From Pseudobacillus lumedeiriae (GTDB lineage: Bacteria > Bacillota > Bacilli > Bacillales > Domibacillaceae), in assembly GCF_044891285.1 (NCBI RefSeq), contig NZ_JAUIYO010000001.1, positions 496,001 to 560,000 on the forward strand: a stretch of DNA of 64,000 bases. The letters are read 5' to 3'. This document shows, in pieces, positions 41,969 to 50,617 of the stretch (position 1 is the first letter of the stretch; every line of letters starts with the position of its first letter). The notes beneath the pieces were generated by a model. It was given only the letters and a program-made list of their open reading frames with translations. It was not told the origin of the DNA and did not search any database. Both the position numbers and the translations under genes were made by a program.

Positions 41969-42484
41969 TTACTTTTCGTTTTTAGGTGCTAACACTAAGA
42001 ACATACTGCGTCCATCCATTTTTGGTTTGGTTTCGACAGTAGCTACTTCTTGACAAGCTTCAGCAAAACGGTCAAGTACACGTTGTCCGATCTCTTTATG
42101 AGTAATCGCACGTCCCTTAAAGCGGATAGAAGCTTTCACTTTGTCCCCTTTTTCCAAGAACTTGATCGCGTTGCGCAGTTTTGTATTGAAATCATGTTCC
42201 TCAATTGTTGGGCTGAGGCGCACTTCTTTCAAGTTGATAATTTTTTGGTTTTTGCGAGCTTCTTTGTCTTTCTTCTGCTGTTCAAACTTGAATTTGCCGT
42301 AGTCCATAATACGGGCAACTGGCGGTTTCGCGTTTGGTGCAACAAGCACAAGATCAAGATTAACTCGTCCAGCGATTTCGAGTGCTTCGTTCTTTGACTT
42401 GACTCCAAGCTGCTCTCCATTTTGGTCGATCAAACGAACTTCACGGGAGCGAATCCCCTCGTTTACAAACATATCTTTGCTAAT
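41969..42484 (-). CDS. infC: Translation initiation factor IF-3
   Basis: About 171 residues; N-domain VNEGIRSREVRLIDQNGEQ, linker helix EQQKKDKEARKNQK, C-domain RLSPTIEEHDFNTK. IF-3 checks start-codon pairing on the 30S subunit. There is no ATG at the right place: GGAGGTGGCTC precedes ATT ATT AGC AAA GAT, so the start is the rare ATT (42484), as in Geobacillus infC. This lets IF-3 limit its own translation. The frame upstream to 42607 runs through the leader and is not coding. Confidence 0.95.
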   Translation of the reverse strand: MSKDMFVNEGIRSREVRLIDQNGEQLGVKSKNEALEIAGRVNLDLVLVAPNAKPPVARIMDYGKFKFEQQKKDKEARKNQKIINLKEVRLSPTIEEHDFNTKLRNAIKFLEKGDKVKASIRFKGRAITHKEIGQRVLDRFAEACQEVATVETKPKMDGRSMFLVLAPKNEK

Positions 42485-42705
42485 AATGAGCCACCTCCAA
42501 GGTTTTTGAGAATAAACGTTTCTATCCCAGAACACACATTGACAACCAGCATTGTTTTTAGGCAATAAAAAATGCGGGTATGAGTGCATACCCGCATTAA
42601 ACAGCATAAATCAGCTATTTATTGTTATATCAAACCTGCCAACTGCTGGTGCGTCAATCAGGTGAGAAGCGGGTGCTCCTGCTTATTAATGTGTATTCAG
42701 TTCAC
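42485..42705 (-). promoter_or_regulatory. L20 autoregulatory leader of infC-rpmI-rplT
   Basis: A ~220-base leader with a strong terminator: AATGCGGGTATG (42571-42582) pairs with CATACCCGCATT (42587-42598), followed by TTTTTT on the minus strand, well before infC. This is the layout of the Bacillus L20 leader, where L20 binding promotes termination. The upstream part carries AGCAGGAGCACCCGCTTCTC and other paired segments. Confidence 0.85.
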
Positions 42706-42711
42706 CTTAGT

Positions 42712-42740
42712 AATATACCATAACTAGCGTTCTTCGTCAA
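42712..42740 (-). promoter_or_regulatory. Sigma-A promoter of infC operon
   Basis: TTGACG (42735-42740), 17 bases, TATATT (42712-42717). Confidence 0.87.
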
Positions 42741-42811
42741 TTCATCAAAAGCACTTCAACAAAAACAATTCTAACAAAGTCTCTTGAATTAGGCAACACC
42801 TTTTTCAAAAG

Positions 42812-44752
42812 TTATGCTTTTTTCACTTCTTTTTTGATTGACTCAAGGAAATCAGCGAACGCCATTGTTTCTGATTTTTGTTCACCGTATTTACGGACAT
42901 TGACAGAATTTGTTTCGATTTCTTTATCACCAACAACGAGCATATATGGTGTCTTCTGCATTTGCGCTTCACGGATTTTGTAGCCAATTTTCTCGTCACG
43001 GCTGTCCAGTTCCACGCGGATGCCCGCTGAGCGCAGTTTCTCCTGCACTTCTTTTGCATAGTCAAAGTGAACATCCGCAGAAACCGGAATCACTTGTACT
43101 TGGACTGGTGCGAGCCAAGTTGGAAATGCTCCTTTATACTCTTCAATTAAGAAGGCAACGAAGCGCTCCATTGTCGAAACAACCCCGCGATGAATAACGA
43201 CTGGGCGATGCTGCTTGCCGTCTTCACCGACATAAGTTAATTCAAACTTTTCCGGAAGTAAGAAATCCAACTGGACTGTAGACAGCGTTTCTCCTTTACC
43301 GAGCGCTGTTTTCACTTGTACGTCAAGCTTCGGTCCGTAGAACGCTGCTTCTCCTTCGGCTTCATAATAATCTAAACCTAGTTCATCCATCGCTTCTTTC
43401 AACATACTTTGCGCCTTATTCCACATTTCGTCATCATCATAATACTTCTCCGTGTCCGCTGGATCACGATAAGATAAACGGAATGAGTAATCCTTCAAAT
43501 CAAAGTCTTTATATACTTCAAGAACCAAACGGACAACACGTTTGAATTCTTCTTTAATTTGATCTGGACGAACGAAAATATGCGCATCGTTCAATGTCAT
43601 ACCGCGCACGCGCTGTAATCCTGAAAGCGCCCCTGACATTTCATAGCGGTGCATTGTGCCAAGCTCAGCAATACGGATCGGCAGTTCGCGGTAAGAATGA
43701 ATGCTGTTTTTATAAATCATCATGTGGTGCGGACAGTTCATCGGGCGCAGAACGAGCTGTTCATTGTCCATGTCCATAACTGGGAACATATTCTCTTGAT
43801 AATGATCCCAGTGGCCGCTCGTTTTATACAAATCGACACTTCCCATTACCGGTGTGTATACGTGATCATATCCAAGACTTTCTTCTTTATCAACGATGTA
43901 GCGCTCAACGATGCGGCGAATTGTCGCGCCTTTTGGCAGCCACATCGGCAGCCCTTGGCCAACTTTTTGTGAGTTCATGAACAGATCAAGCTCTTTCCCG
44001 ATTTTCCGGTGATCACGCTCTTTCGCTTCTTCCAGCATTTTCAAATGGCTTTCAAGTTCTTCTTTTTTGAAAAAGGCTGTCCCGTAAATACGCTGAAGCA
44101 TTTTGTTATCACTATTTCCACGCCAATAAGCACCCGCAATACTTAACAGCTTGAATTCTTTAATTTTATTTGTTGAAGGTACATGGACACCGCGGCACAA
44201 ATCAAAAAATTCGCCCTGCTCATAAATAGTGACTGTTTCCTCTTCTGGAATCGCACTAATCAGCTCAATTTTATATTCATCACCAATGTTTTCATACAGC
44301 TCTTTCGCTTCATTACGGCTTACTTCCTTGCGAACAATTTCCAAGTTTTCACCGATAATTTTTTTCATTTCCTTTTCGATTTTCGGTAAATCTTCCGGTG
44401 TGATCGACTCATCAAGATCAATATCATAATAGAAGCCGCCTTCAATCACTGGACCGACGCCCAATTTCACATTATCTTTGCCATACAGGCGTTTAATCGC
44501 TTGAGCCATTAAGTGAGCCGTGCTGTGACGTATAATTTCAAGCGCATCTTCATGGTCTGGTGTAACGATTTCCAAGCTGCCGCTTTCTTGAATGGGTGTG
44601 CGTAAATCAAGCAGCTGGCCACCTACTTTTCCAGCAAGTGCTTTCTTCTTTAAGCCCGGGCTGATAGATTGGGCAATTTCCTCTGTTGATGTTCCTTTTG
44701 AAAACTCCTTGACGGACCCGTCAGGAAATGTAATATTCAGCATTTCAGACAT
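42812..44752 (-). CDS. thrS: Threonyl-tRNA synthetase
   Basis: About 646 residues: TGS domain (LNITFPDGSVKEF), editing domain with the HSTAHLMAQ motif, class II core (MRPMNCPHHMMIY, RVRGMTLNDAHIF) and the anticodon-binding domain (VQVIPVSADVHFDYA). Charges tRNA-Thr. ATG 44752 (not 44761) has AAGGAG at the correct distance. Preceded by a T-box leader. Confidence 0.97.
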   Translation of the reverse strand: MSEMLNITFPDGSVKEFSKGTSTEEIAQSISPGLKKKALAGKVGGQLLDLRTPIQESGSLEIVTPDHEDALEIIRHSTAHLMAQAIKRLYGKDNVKLGVGPVIEGGFYYDIDLDESITPEDLPKIEKEMKKIIGENLEIVRKEVSRNEAKELYENIGDEYKIELISAIPEEETVTIYEQGEFFDLCRGVHVPSTNKIKEFKLLSIAGAYWRGNSDNKMLQRIYGTAFFKKEELESHLKMLEEAKERDHRKIGKELDLFMNSQKVGQGLPMWLPKGATIRRIVERYIVDKEESLGYDHVYTPVMGSVDLYKTSGHWDHYQENMFPVMDMDNEQLVLRPMNCPHHMMIYKNSIHSYRELPIRIAELGTMHRYEMSGALSGLQRVRGMTLNDAHIFVRPDQIKEEFKRVVRLVLEVYKDFDLKDYSFRLSYRDPADTEKYYDDDEMWNKAQSMLKEAMDELGLDYYEAEGEAAFYGPKLDVQVKTALGKGETLSTVQLDFLLPEKFELTYVGEDGKQHRPVVIHRGVVSTMERFVAFLIEEYKGAFPTWLAPVQVQVIPVSADVHFDYAKEVQEKLRSAGIRVELDSRDEKIGYKIREAQMQKTPYMLVVGDKEIETNSVNVRKYGEQKSETMAFADFLESIKKEVKKA

Positions 44753-44782
44753 AATAAACACTCCTTACTTTTTTGAAAAAAT

Positions 44783-45047
44783 AAAAAACCCCGCCCCTTC
44801 AAAATGAAGGGACGAGGTTTACATCGCGATTCCACCCTACTTTTCAACAAACATCGTTGAAATCTCCAGATCAGATAACGGCTGCTGCCGTCGGTCCATT
44901 ACTAGCATTACTGCGTTCACAGCCGAAGTTCAAAGGCGGTAAGTACATTCTCCGTGTTAGGAAAGTTTCAGCCTGGCTCTCCCTCTCTGGAAACCGTAAA
45001 AAAGTACCCATGTCCTTATCAAAACTTGTCTTGTTATTTATTTGTAT
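44783..45047 (-). promoter_or_regulatory. T-box riboswitch leader of thrS
   Basis: The minus strand has GGTGGAATCGCG (complement of 44825-44836) followed by a terminator stem (44783-44820) with CCTTC/GAAGG at the loop and six T. The upstream stem I has AGAGAGGGAG and a candidate ACC specifier. Uncharged tRNA-Thr should allow read-through into thrS. Confidence 0.93.
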
Positions 45048-45053
45048 GTCCGT

Positions 45054-45082
45054 ATTATATTCTTTACTCCTCTGAAAATCAA
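45054..45082 (-). promoter_or_regulatory. Sigma-A promoter of thrS
   Basis: TTGATT (45077-45082), 17 bases, TATAAT (45054-45059), right after the dnaI stop codon. Confidence 0.87.
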
Positions 45083-45094
45083 TAGGATTCTCTC

Positions 45095-46027
45095 CTATTT
45101 TCGACGGTTAGCTCCTTTCATTTCGACAGGCACCGTCAAAAATTTGATCCGTTCCATGACACGCTTCGCTTTCAGCTCTTCTTTTTCTCCACGCTGGGAA
45201 TACGTTAAATGATGCTCAAGCTCATCATAACTAAAGTTGGAAGTAAAGAACGTCGGCAGTCCTTCAAGCATTCTAAACTGCAAAATTGTTCCGAGAATAT
45301 CATCACGCATCCAACTGGACATGGCTTCTGCGCCAATATCGTCAATCATCAGTATCCGTGCTTTTTTGACAGCCTCAAGCTTCGAGTTCATCGACTGATC
45401 ATTGAATGACTGCTTCATCTCCCGAACAAACTCTGGAAAGTACACGATGAGGGAAGGGACATTCATGTCCGCCAGTTCATTCGCTACAGCGCCTAACAAA
45501 TATGATTTCCCAACACCGAATGGACCGTAAATAAACAATCCCTTCGTCGATTGATCTTTCGAATATATTTCTGTAAACTGCTGGGCCAATTCGATCGCCC
45601 TCAGCCGGCCGAGATCTCCTAAATCAAGATTGGAAAAATCAGCATTCAAAATATCTTTCGGCACATAAATGCTGTTGATTAGCTTTTCGTTCTTTCTTTG
45701 TTCATCATCTCGAATTTTACGCGAGCAGCGATGATAATCAATATCGATGCTGCCGCGGCGCCAAACGAGCTTCGGTTCAAAACCTTTCATGACGTTAATA
45801 CACTCACGAAGGCTCGGGCATTTTTCACAAGAGAAGCTTTGGGTTTTATACTCATACAGCTTCATTAAATATTTATCAAGAATGTCCGATGTTATTTGAC
45901 CTTCGTGTTCACGCAAAAAGTGACGGACAGCCGGATCATTTAAAATTTCTTGGCGTGTCTTTTCATAACGGGCTTTAAAATCGGGAGAACGCGTCAATTT
46001 ATTTAGCGTTTCATCAATTCTCTTCAT
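45095..46027 (-). CDS. dnaI: Primosomal protein DnaI (helicase loader)
   Basis: 310 residues. An N-terminal zinc-binding region (SCEKCPSLRECINVM) is followed by an AAA+ domain with Walker A IYGPFGVGKSYLLGAV and Walker B ILMIDDIGAEAM. DnaI loads the replicative helicase DnaC at origins and restart sites. It overlaps the end of dnaB by 14 bases. Confidence 0.95.
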   Translation of the reverse strand: MKRIDETLNKLTRSPDFKARYEKTRQEILNDPAVRHFLREHEGQITSDILDKYLMKLYEYKTQSFSCEKCPSLRECINVMKGFEPKLVWRRGSIDIDYHRCSRKIRDDEQRKNEKLINSIYVPKDILNADFSNLDLGDLGRLRAIELAQQFTEIYSKDQSTKGLFIYGPFGVGKSYLLGAVANELADMNVPSLIVYFPEFVREMKQSFNDQSMNSKLEAVKKARILMIDDIGAEAMSSWMRDDILGTILQFRMLEGLPTFFTSNFSYDELEHHLTYSQRGEKEELKAKRVMERIKFLTVPVEMKGANRRK

Positions 46028-47435
46028 CGCTGTTTGTCACCTGCCTTTTCAAGCGCCTGTTCTTGATTTTTTCCGCAAGCGCCTGTCTTTTCGCTTCTAG
46101 TTCCTGATCAGCAGCTGGAGAAGGACCTTTTCCGTTTTCTTTTTCTTTCCCTTCTTCATAAAACCAGTCAGGAAGCTTTTCTGTACGGGTCACTTTTTGT
46201 TTCGGCTTTCCTTTACTTTTAGCCCACTCTGCATATTGACGGTGCTCATTTTTTGCAAGCTCCATCGCATCTTTCACGGTCTTTACCTTTTTGCGCGCCC
46301 AGTGTGATGCGATTTTTTCGATATATTTTTTCGTCAGCTTCATGTCGGTTTTCAGCATCACGTATTGGATAAGTACATTCGTGACACCTGCCGGCAGTTT
46401 ATATTGAAAAAGGATCCCCTCAATCACTTGCATATCTGAACTCGACGGCATACTGCCCGAAATATCAATTAACAGCTGCCGCGGAGATATCGTTTCTAAA
46501 TATTGAATCAGTTCTTCTTCTTTAGAGGCCGGTTCGCTTTGAATCGTACGCAGCGCCGCCGGCTGGACTAAGTGAACAAGTTCAGGCAGCTTTTCATCCT
46601 TTTCCAGCTGATACCAATCACGAGCCGATTTACGCAGCACGTCTACATCAATCTCGTCCTTCTCATCAACAGCCGTCAGCAGTAAATTTTTCATTTCAAG
46701 CGGTGTAATACCGTAAAGATGAGCCAGCTTCACAATCATTTCTTTTACAAACGGTGTCAGTGCGGATTTTGGTATCATCGCTCCCTGAAGGGAACTTTCC
46801 AATAAACTAAAGTCAAATTGATCGACTTTGAGAGGAATGCCTTTTCCCTTTGATTTAGACACAAACATCTTATCTTTCGAAAGCAGGCTGTCTTCCAACA
46901 TATCACGGTCAAGCGGCGGCGTGCCGGCAGAAAATACCTCTTGAAAATCTTTCGTAATGTCTACGTGTTCGACTGTATACGTAGTGTCATCCGTGAAAAA
47001 TTCTTTCAGCCTTAAAAAGTGGGACCGGCCAATTTTACGATACAGAAACACATTAAGCATGCCATCGTTAAAAAACTGCTGCGGCGTGAGAGGCGGCTGC
47101 AGCTCATAAACAAATTCACGCAAGTCATTGTTTTTTCTTACGAATGTTTTTAATAATCCAAGCGCTTCAAGCTTTAGACGCGCTTCATAAATCTCCTGAA
47201 GATTTTTATCAAGAACATTCATTAAATGGTAATGATTTGCCGCTTGGGCACGAAGTCGATTTTCTTCCACCTCTCCCCAAAGCGTCATATACAAACTAAA
47301 GCAAGTCGTTCCGAGCAGCGGCTGATACAAAAATGTTAAAATGCGCCGATCCGTTTCATGAAGTGTTCCGCTAAGACAGGCTATGTACTCATCTACCGGC
47401 TGAATTTCGTTCCAATGTCTTTTCATATCACCCAT
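46014..47435 (-). CDS. dnaB: Replication initiation and membrane attachment protein DnaB
   Basis: 473 residues of the Gram-positive DnaB/DnaD family. N-terminal winged-helix (YQPLLGTTCFSLYMTLW), C-terminal DnaD-like domain with YAEWAKSKGKPKQK nearby and a Lys/Arg-rich tail. Together with DnaD and DnaI it loads helicase; DnaB also ties the origin to the membrane. Start 47435 or three codons later is possible. Confidence 0.95.
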   Translation of the reverse strand: MGDMKRHWNEIQPVDEYIACLSGTLHETDRRILTFLYQPLLGTTCFSLYMTLWGEVEENRLRAQAANHYHLMNVLDKNLQEIYEARLKLEALGLLKTFVRKNNDLREFVYELQPPLTPQQFFNDGMLNVFLYRKIGRSHFLRLKEFFTDDTTYTVEHVDITKDFQEVFSAGTPPLDRDMLEDSLLSKDKMFVSKSKGKGIPLKVDQFDFSLLESSLQGAMIPKSALTPFVKEMIVKLAHLYGITPLEMKNLLLTAVDEKDEIDVDVLRKSARDWYQLEKDEKLPELVHLVQPAALRTIQSEPASKEEELIQYLETISPRQLLIDISGSMPSSSDMQVIEGILFQYKLPAGVTNVLIQYVMLKTDMKLTKKYIEKIASHWARKKVKTVKDAMELAKNEHRQYAEWAKSKGKPKQKVTRTEKLPDWFYEEGKEKENGKGPSPAADQELEAKRQALAEKIKNRRLKRQVTNSDEEN

Positions 47436-47450
47436 CTAACCTTTCAATGA

Positions 47451-47487
47451 TAAAAAAAAGCTAGAGAACGGTCGTTTCCTCCAGCTT
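47451..47487 (-). terminator. Terminator after nrdR
   Basis: AAGCTAGAG (47458-47466) pairs with CTCCAGCTT (47479-47487) with one G-U pair; eight T follow on the minus strand. It separates nrdR from dnaB, so dnaB may have partial read-through or its own promoter. Confidence 0.8.
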
Positions 47488-47488
47488 A

Positions 47489-47947
47489 CTATTCTTCTTT
47501 TTTTATTAATTCCTTTAACTCGTCCAAAAACACATTAATATCTTTAAATTGGCGGTATACAGAAGCAAAACGAACGTAAGCTACTTCATCTATCGCTGCC
47601 AGCCGGTCCATAATCATTTCTCCAACTTTTTCCGATTGGATTTCTGAAACCCCCTGGCTTCGTATGTCTTTTTCCACATCCATTGTCAACTTCTCCAGCT
47701 GTTCGAGGGAAACCGGACGCTTTTCACATGCTTTAATCAGCCCTCGCAAAAGCTTTTCACGGTTAAATTCTTCCCGCGTACCTTCTTTCTTCACAACAAT
47801 CAACGGCAAGTCTTCCACTTTTTCGAAAGTGGTAAACCGGTAGGCACACGATTCACACTCCCGGCGGCGGCGGATCGAACGCGCTTCGTCCACAGGTCTT
47901 GAATCGATGACCCGGGTGCCGTTATGTTCACAAGCCGGACATTTCAT
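47489..47947 (-). CDS. nrdR: Transcriptional repressor NrdR
   Basis: 152 residues: a zinc ribbon with CPAC (from residue 3) and CESC (~31), then an ATP-cone (IVVKKEGTREEFNREKLLRG). NrdR senses ATP/dATP and represses ribonucleotide reductase genes, none of which is in the window. It precedes dnaB as in B. subtilis. Confidence 0.96.
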   Translation of the reverse strand: MKCPACEHNGTRVIDSRPVDEARSIRRRRECESCAYRFTTFEKVEDLPLIVVKKEGTREEFNREKLLRGLIKACEKRPVSLEQLEKLTMDVEKDIRSQGVSEIQSEKVGEMIMDRLAAIDEVAYVRFASVYRQFKDINVFLDELKELIKKEE

Positions 47948-48061
47948 TATATCAACCCCGATTCTAAATTCGCTACTTTCATCATATTAAAAAGAAGCCA
48001 AATGCACAAGACCATGATAGATTTAATGCCTAAGGGAATCTAACTAGACTTTGTCTAAATC

Positions 48062-48096
48062 AAAAAAGTGTATGCTCATCGCATACACCTTTTTTA
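48062..48096 (-). terminator. Terminator of speD
   Basis: GTGTATGC (48068-48075) pairs with GCATACAC (48081-48088), extended by A/T pairs, with CTTTTTTG after it on the minus strand; overlaps the speD stop codon. Confidence 0.9.
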
Positions 48097-48471
48097 TAAC
48101 ACACTTGCTTTTTGTTTTACTTGAACAGGGCCCATTCCTCGAGGCATTTCCATCTTTTCCTGTATCTCTGCCTCTAGTGCCTCTGCGATGTAATTGGCTG
48201 CAATATTCGGATCAAGGTCTCCGCAAGTATATACATCAATGCTTGCGTAGCCGTGTTCTGGAAAGCTATGAATAGTTAAATGCGATTCAGAAATGATGAC
48301 GACTCCACTTACACCTTGAGGGGCAAATTTATGAAAAGCCACCTCGCGAATTTCAGCACCTGACTTTAATGCAGCATCCACAAAAATCTGTTCAATTGTT
48401 TCCATATCATTTAATTTCTCAAGATTGCAGCCCCATAGTTCTGCGATGACGTGACGACCCATAGTATCCAA
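48094..48471 (-). CDS. speD: S-adenosylmethionine decarboxylase proenzyme
   Basis: About 125 residues. It makes decarboxylated SAM for spermidine synthesis and cleaves itself before the Ser of SESHLTIHSFPEHGYAS to form the pyruvoyl cofactor; the cleavage site and CGDLDPN are intact. The open frame begins at 48531, but AAAGGGGG sits 8 bases before TTG 48471, giving the usual N-terminus DTMGRHVIAELWGC. The codons upstream are a structured leader. Also called speH. Confidence 0.95.
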   Translation of the reverse strand: MDTMGRHVIAELWGCNLEKLNDMETIEQIFVDAALKSGAEIREVAFHKFAPQGVSGVVIISESHLTIHSFPEHGYASIDVYTCGDLDPNIAANYIAEALEAEIQEKMEMPRGMGPVQVKQKASVL

Positions 48472-48477
48472 AGATCG

Positions 48478-48539
48478 TTTCCCCCTTTTACAATTTTTTA
48501 GAAGATTCGTTGTAAAAGTGATAACCGCCACGGGGGAAA
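48478..48539 (-). promoter_or_regulatory. RBS-sequestering hairpin in the speD leader
   Basis: In the mRNA, TTTCCCCC (complement of 48532-48539) and TTTTACAA (48510-48517) can pair with TTGTAAAA (48486-48493) and GGGGGAAA (48478-48485). The second arm is the ribosome binding site of speD. The stem is 8+8 pairs with a 14-base bulge and a 16-base loop. It suggests translational control; the signal is unknown. Confidence 0.6.
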
Positions 48540-48594
48540 GTTAGTCCGAAGAGGTCCTAACCCTTTAAGCAGCTATTTGTTTCACACGAAAATT

Positions 48595-48623
48595 AGTATA
48601 CTGTGAAGTGTCTAATTTTGCAA
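48595..48623 (-). promoter_or_regulatory. Sigma-A promoter of speD
   Basis: TTGCAA (48618-48623), 17 bases, TATACT (48595-48600), giving a ~115-base leader that contains GTTAG/CTAAC and the RBS hairpin. It shows speD can be expressed apart from gapB. Confidence 0.75.
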
Positions 48624-48752
48624 CATCTTGTATGAATTTTTTCGAAAGGATTGTCTTGGGAACTTATTGCATAGGTATAAAAGAAATCAAAATATATTGT
48701 TCAGCGCTGCTGTGAAAGACTTATGCATGAATTCCCTTGAAAACAGAAGAAT

Positions 48753-48798
48753 GGAACTGTCCCAAAACCAAATTGCCCGGTTCTTATGAAACAGTTCC
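48753..48798. terminator. Hairpin after gapB
   Basis: GGAACTGT (48753-48760) pairs with ACAGTTCC (48791-48798), with an inner AACC/GGTT. The clean T run (TTTTTT) is on the plus strand; the minus side is only U-rich. It probably ends gapB, though direction is uncertain. No other gene lies in 48472-48809. Confidence 0.6.
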
Positions 48799-48809
48799 TT
48801 TTTTATTAA

Positions 48810-49838
48810 TTATGCAGTTACTTCAATTTTTTTTTTCATATTTTCAGCTACGTACTTCACAAGATCAGTGACGCGGCAAGAATAACCCCACTCGTTATCA
48901 TACCATGCAAGAACCTTCACTTTTGTACCATCCATCACGATTGTTGATAAACCGTCGATAATCGATGAATGAGGATTTGTGTTAAAATCAACAGATACTA
49001 ACGGCTCTGTTGTATAGTCAAGAATGCCTTTTAACGCACCTTGAGACGCTTCGATAAACACGTTATTGATTTCATCTACTGTTACTTCACGCTTTAAGTC
49101 AACCACAAGATCAACTAAAGAAACGTTAGACGTTGGTACACGTAAAGCCATGCCATGAATTTTCCCTTTTAATTGAGGAAGAACAAGTGACAGCGCTTTT
49201 GCCGCTCCTGTAGATGTTGGAATAATAGATTGAGCACATGCACGGGCACGGCGTAAATCTTTATGCGGGTTGTCAATATTATTTTGGTCATTTGTGTAGG
49301 CATGGACAGTTGTCATTAAGCCATTTTCAATACCAAATTTGTCATCGAGCACTTTTGCTACTGGAGCTAAACAGTTTGTTGTACAAGAAGCATTAGAAAT
49401 CACTTCATGTTTTTCGATGTCTAAATCGTTCTCATTGACACCCATTACGATCGTCACATCTTCATTTTTACCAGGCGCTGTTAACACTACTTTTTTCGCT
49501 CCAGCTTCTAGATGTAGAGCTGCTTTTTCGCGGTCATTGAATTTCCCTGTTGCTTCAATAACAATATCAATGCCAAGCTCTTTCCATGGAAGTTCACGAG
49601 GATCGCGGTTATTTACTAATTGAACACGCTTGCCATTTACGATCAATGCACGTTCTTCAACTTGCACATCGCCTTCAAATTTTCCATGATTTGTGTCATA
49701 CTTAATTAAATGAGCGAGTGTTTCTGCAGGATAGCTTGCATTCACTGCTACAATCTCAAAATTATCCTCTAAAATTGCTTTGCGGAACACCATTCTTCCG
49801 ATACGGCCAAATCCGTTAATTGCTACTTTCGCCTTCAT
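48810..49838 (-). CDS. gapB: Glyceraldehyde-3-phosphate dehydrogenase, gluconeogenic (GapB type)
   Basis: 342 residues: NAD(P)-binding INGFGRIGRMVFRKAI, catalytic Cys in SNASCTTNCLAPV, WYDNEWGYSCRV at the end. Neighbourhood (speD, nrdR, coaE) and the residue pattern VNASYPAETLAHL fit GapB, the NADP-preferring enzyme used in gluconeogenesis, not the glycolytic GapA. CcpN-type operators lie in its promoter region. Confidence 0.93.
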   Translation of the reverse strand: MKAKVAINGFGRIGRMVFRKAILEDNFEIVAVNASYPAETLAHLIKYDTNHGKFEGDVQVEERALIVNGKRVQLVNNRDPRELPWKELGIDIVIEATGKFNDREKAALHLEAGAKKVVLTAPGKNEDVTIVMGVNENDLDIEKHEVISNASCTTNCLAPVAKVLDDKFGIENGLMTTVHAYTNDQNNIDNPHKDLRRARACAQSIIPTSTGAAKALSLVLPQLKGKIHGMALRVPTSNVSLVDLVVDLKREVTVDEINNVFIEASQGALKGILDYTTEPLVSVDFNTNPHSSIIDGLSTIVMDGTKVKVLAWYDNEWGYSCRVTDLVKYVAENMKKKIEVTA

Positions 49839-49862
49839 ATATCGGTTCCTCCTATATTTATA

Positions 49863-49873
49863 AATGTTATACT
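49863..49873 (+). promoter_or_regulatory. Candidate CcpN operator, distal to promoter
   Basis: AATGTTATACT matches 10 of 11 positions of the CcpN consensus TRTGHYATAYW as remembered, and is inverted relative to the second site. Confidence 0.5.
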
Positions 49874-49896
49874 TAATTGTTTTCTTATCTGCGATT

Positions 49897-49907
49897 AGTA
49901 TAACATA
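49897..49907 (-). promoter_or_regulatory. Candidate CcpN operator overlapping the gapB -10 box
   Basis: TATGTTATACT on the minus strand matches TRTGHYATAYW at all positions and contains the TATACT -10 box of gapB. CcpN represses gapB during growth on glycolytic carbon sources in B. subtilis. Confidence 0.6.
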
Positions 49908-49994
49908 TTCACTTTCAAAAAGAACCTTAAAAACGACAAAATAAAAAGTTTAACTATTTTGAAAATGAAAAGACCCGAATACTTTTACACAGGA

Positions 49995-50597
49995 TTAAGG
50001 AATAAGTTTCCAATCTTTAATAATATGCAGCAGCTGTTGTTTCGTTTGTTCGATCGTGCCATTGTTGTTAATGACAGCATCGGCTTTTTTGGCTTTTTCG
50101 CGGAGTGGAAGCTGAGAGGCGATCCGCGCTTGAGCTGCCGCCTCATCTAAATCGTTGCGTACCATAAGCCTGTGCAGCTGGGTGGCTTCATCTGTGTAAA
50201 CAACAAGAACCTTGTCCACCATCCATGTCAGCTTGCTTTCATATAAAAGTGGAATGTCCATAATGATTGTTTGCTTTCCTTCTTCAATAGCCGCCTCTTT
50301 CTCAGCCATCATGAACTGGCGGACAGCTGGATGAACGATGGCGTTCAGTTTTTCCCGCTGTTTTTCATCATTAAAAATAAGGTCGCCTAGTTTTCTGCGG
50401 TCAAGTGAACCATCGGGCAAAAGCACTTCATCACCAAATGCCCCGGCAATCTGCGAAAGCGCCGGGCTGCCCGGCTCAACTACTGTCCGGGCAGCCACAT
50501 CCGCATCTACTATCGTGTAGCCTAACTCTTGTAACAGGCGGCTGACCGTGCTTTTTCCACTTGCAATGCCGCCGGTCAGCCCGATCATTACTGCCAT
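49995..50597 (-). CDS. coaE: Dephospho-CoA kinase
   Basis: 200 residues. P-loop IGLTGGIASGKSTVSR at the N-terminus, DADVAARTVVEPGSPA and IIMDIPLLYESKL as in CoaE. Last step of coenzyme A synthesis. It follows ytaF by 21 bases. Confidence 0.96.
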   Translation of the reverse strand: MAVMIGLTGGIASGKSTVSRLLQELGYTIVDADVAARTVVEPGSPALSQIAGAFGDEVLLPDGSLDRRKLGDLIFNDEKQREKLNAIVHPAVRQFMMAEKEAAIEEGKQTIIMDIPLLYESKLTWMVDKVLVVYTDEATQLHRLMVRNDLDEAAAQARIASQLPLREKAKKADAVINNNGTIEQTKQQLLHIIKDWKLIP

Positions 50598-50617
50598 CGT
50601 CTTCCCCCTCTACGTTA

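Noticed and set aside
42485..42607. Upstream extension of infC from ATG 42607
   Set aside because: It runs through the leader terminator; the RBS and homology place the start at ATT 42484.
48472..48531. Upstream extension of speD
   Set aside because: It runs through the RBS hairpin; the family N-terminus and RBS fit TTG 48471.
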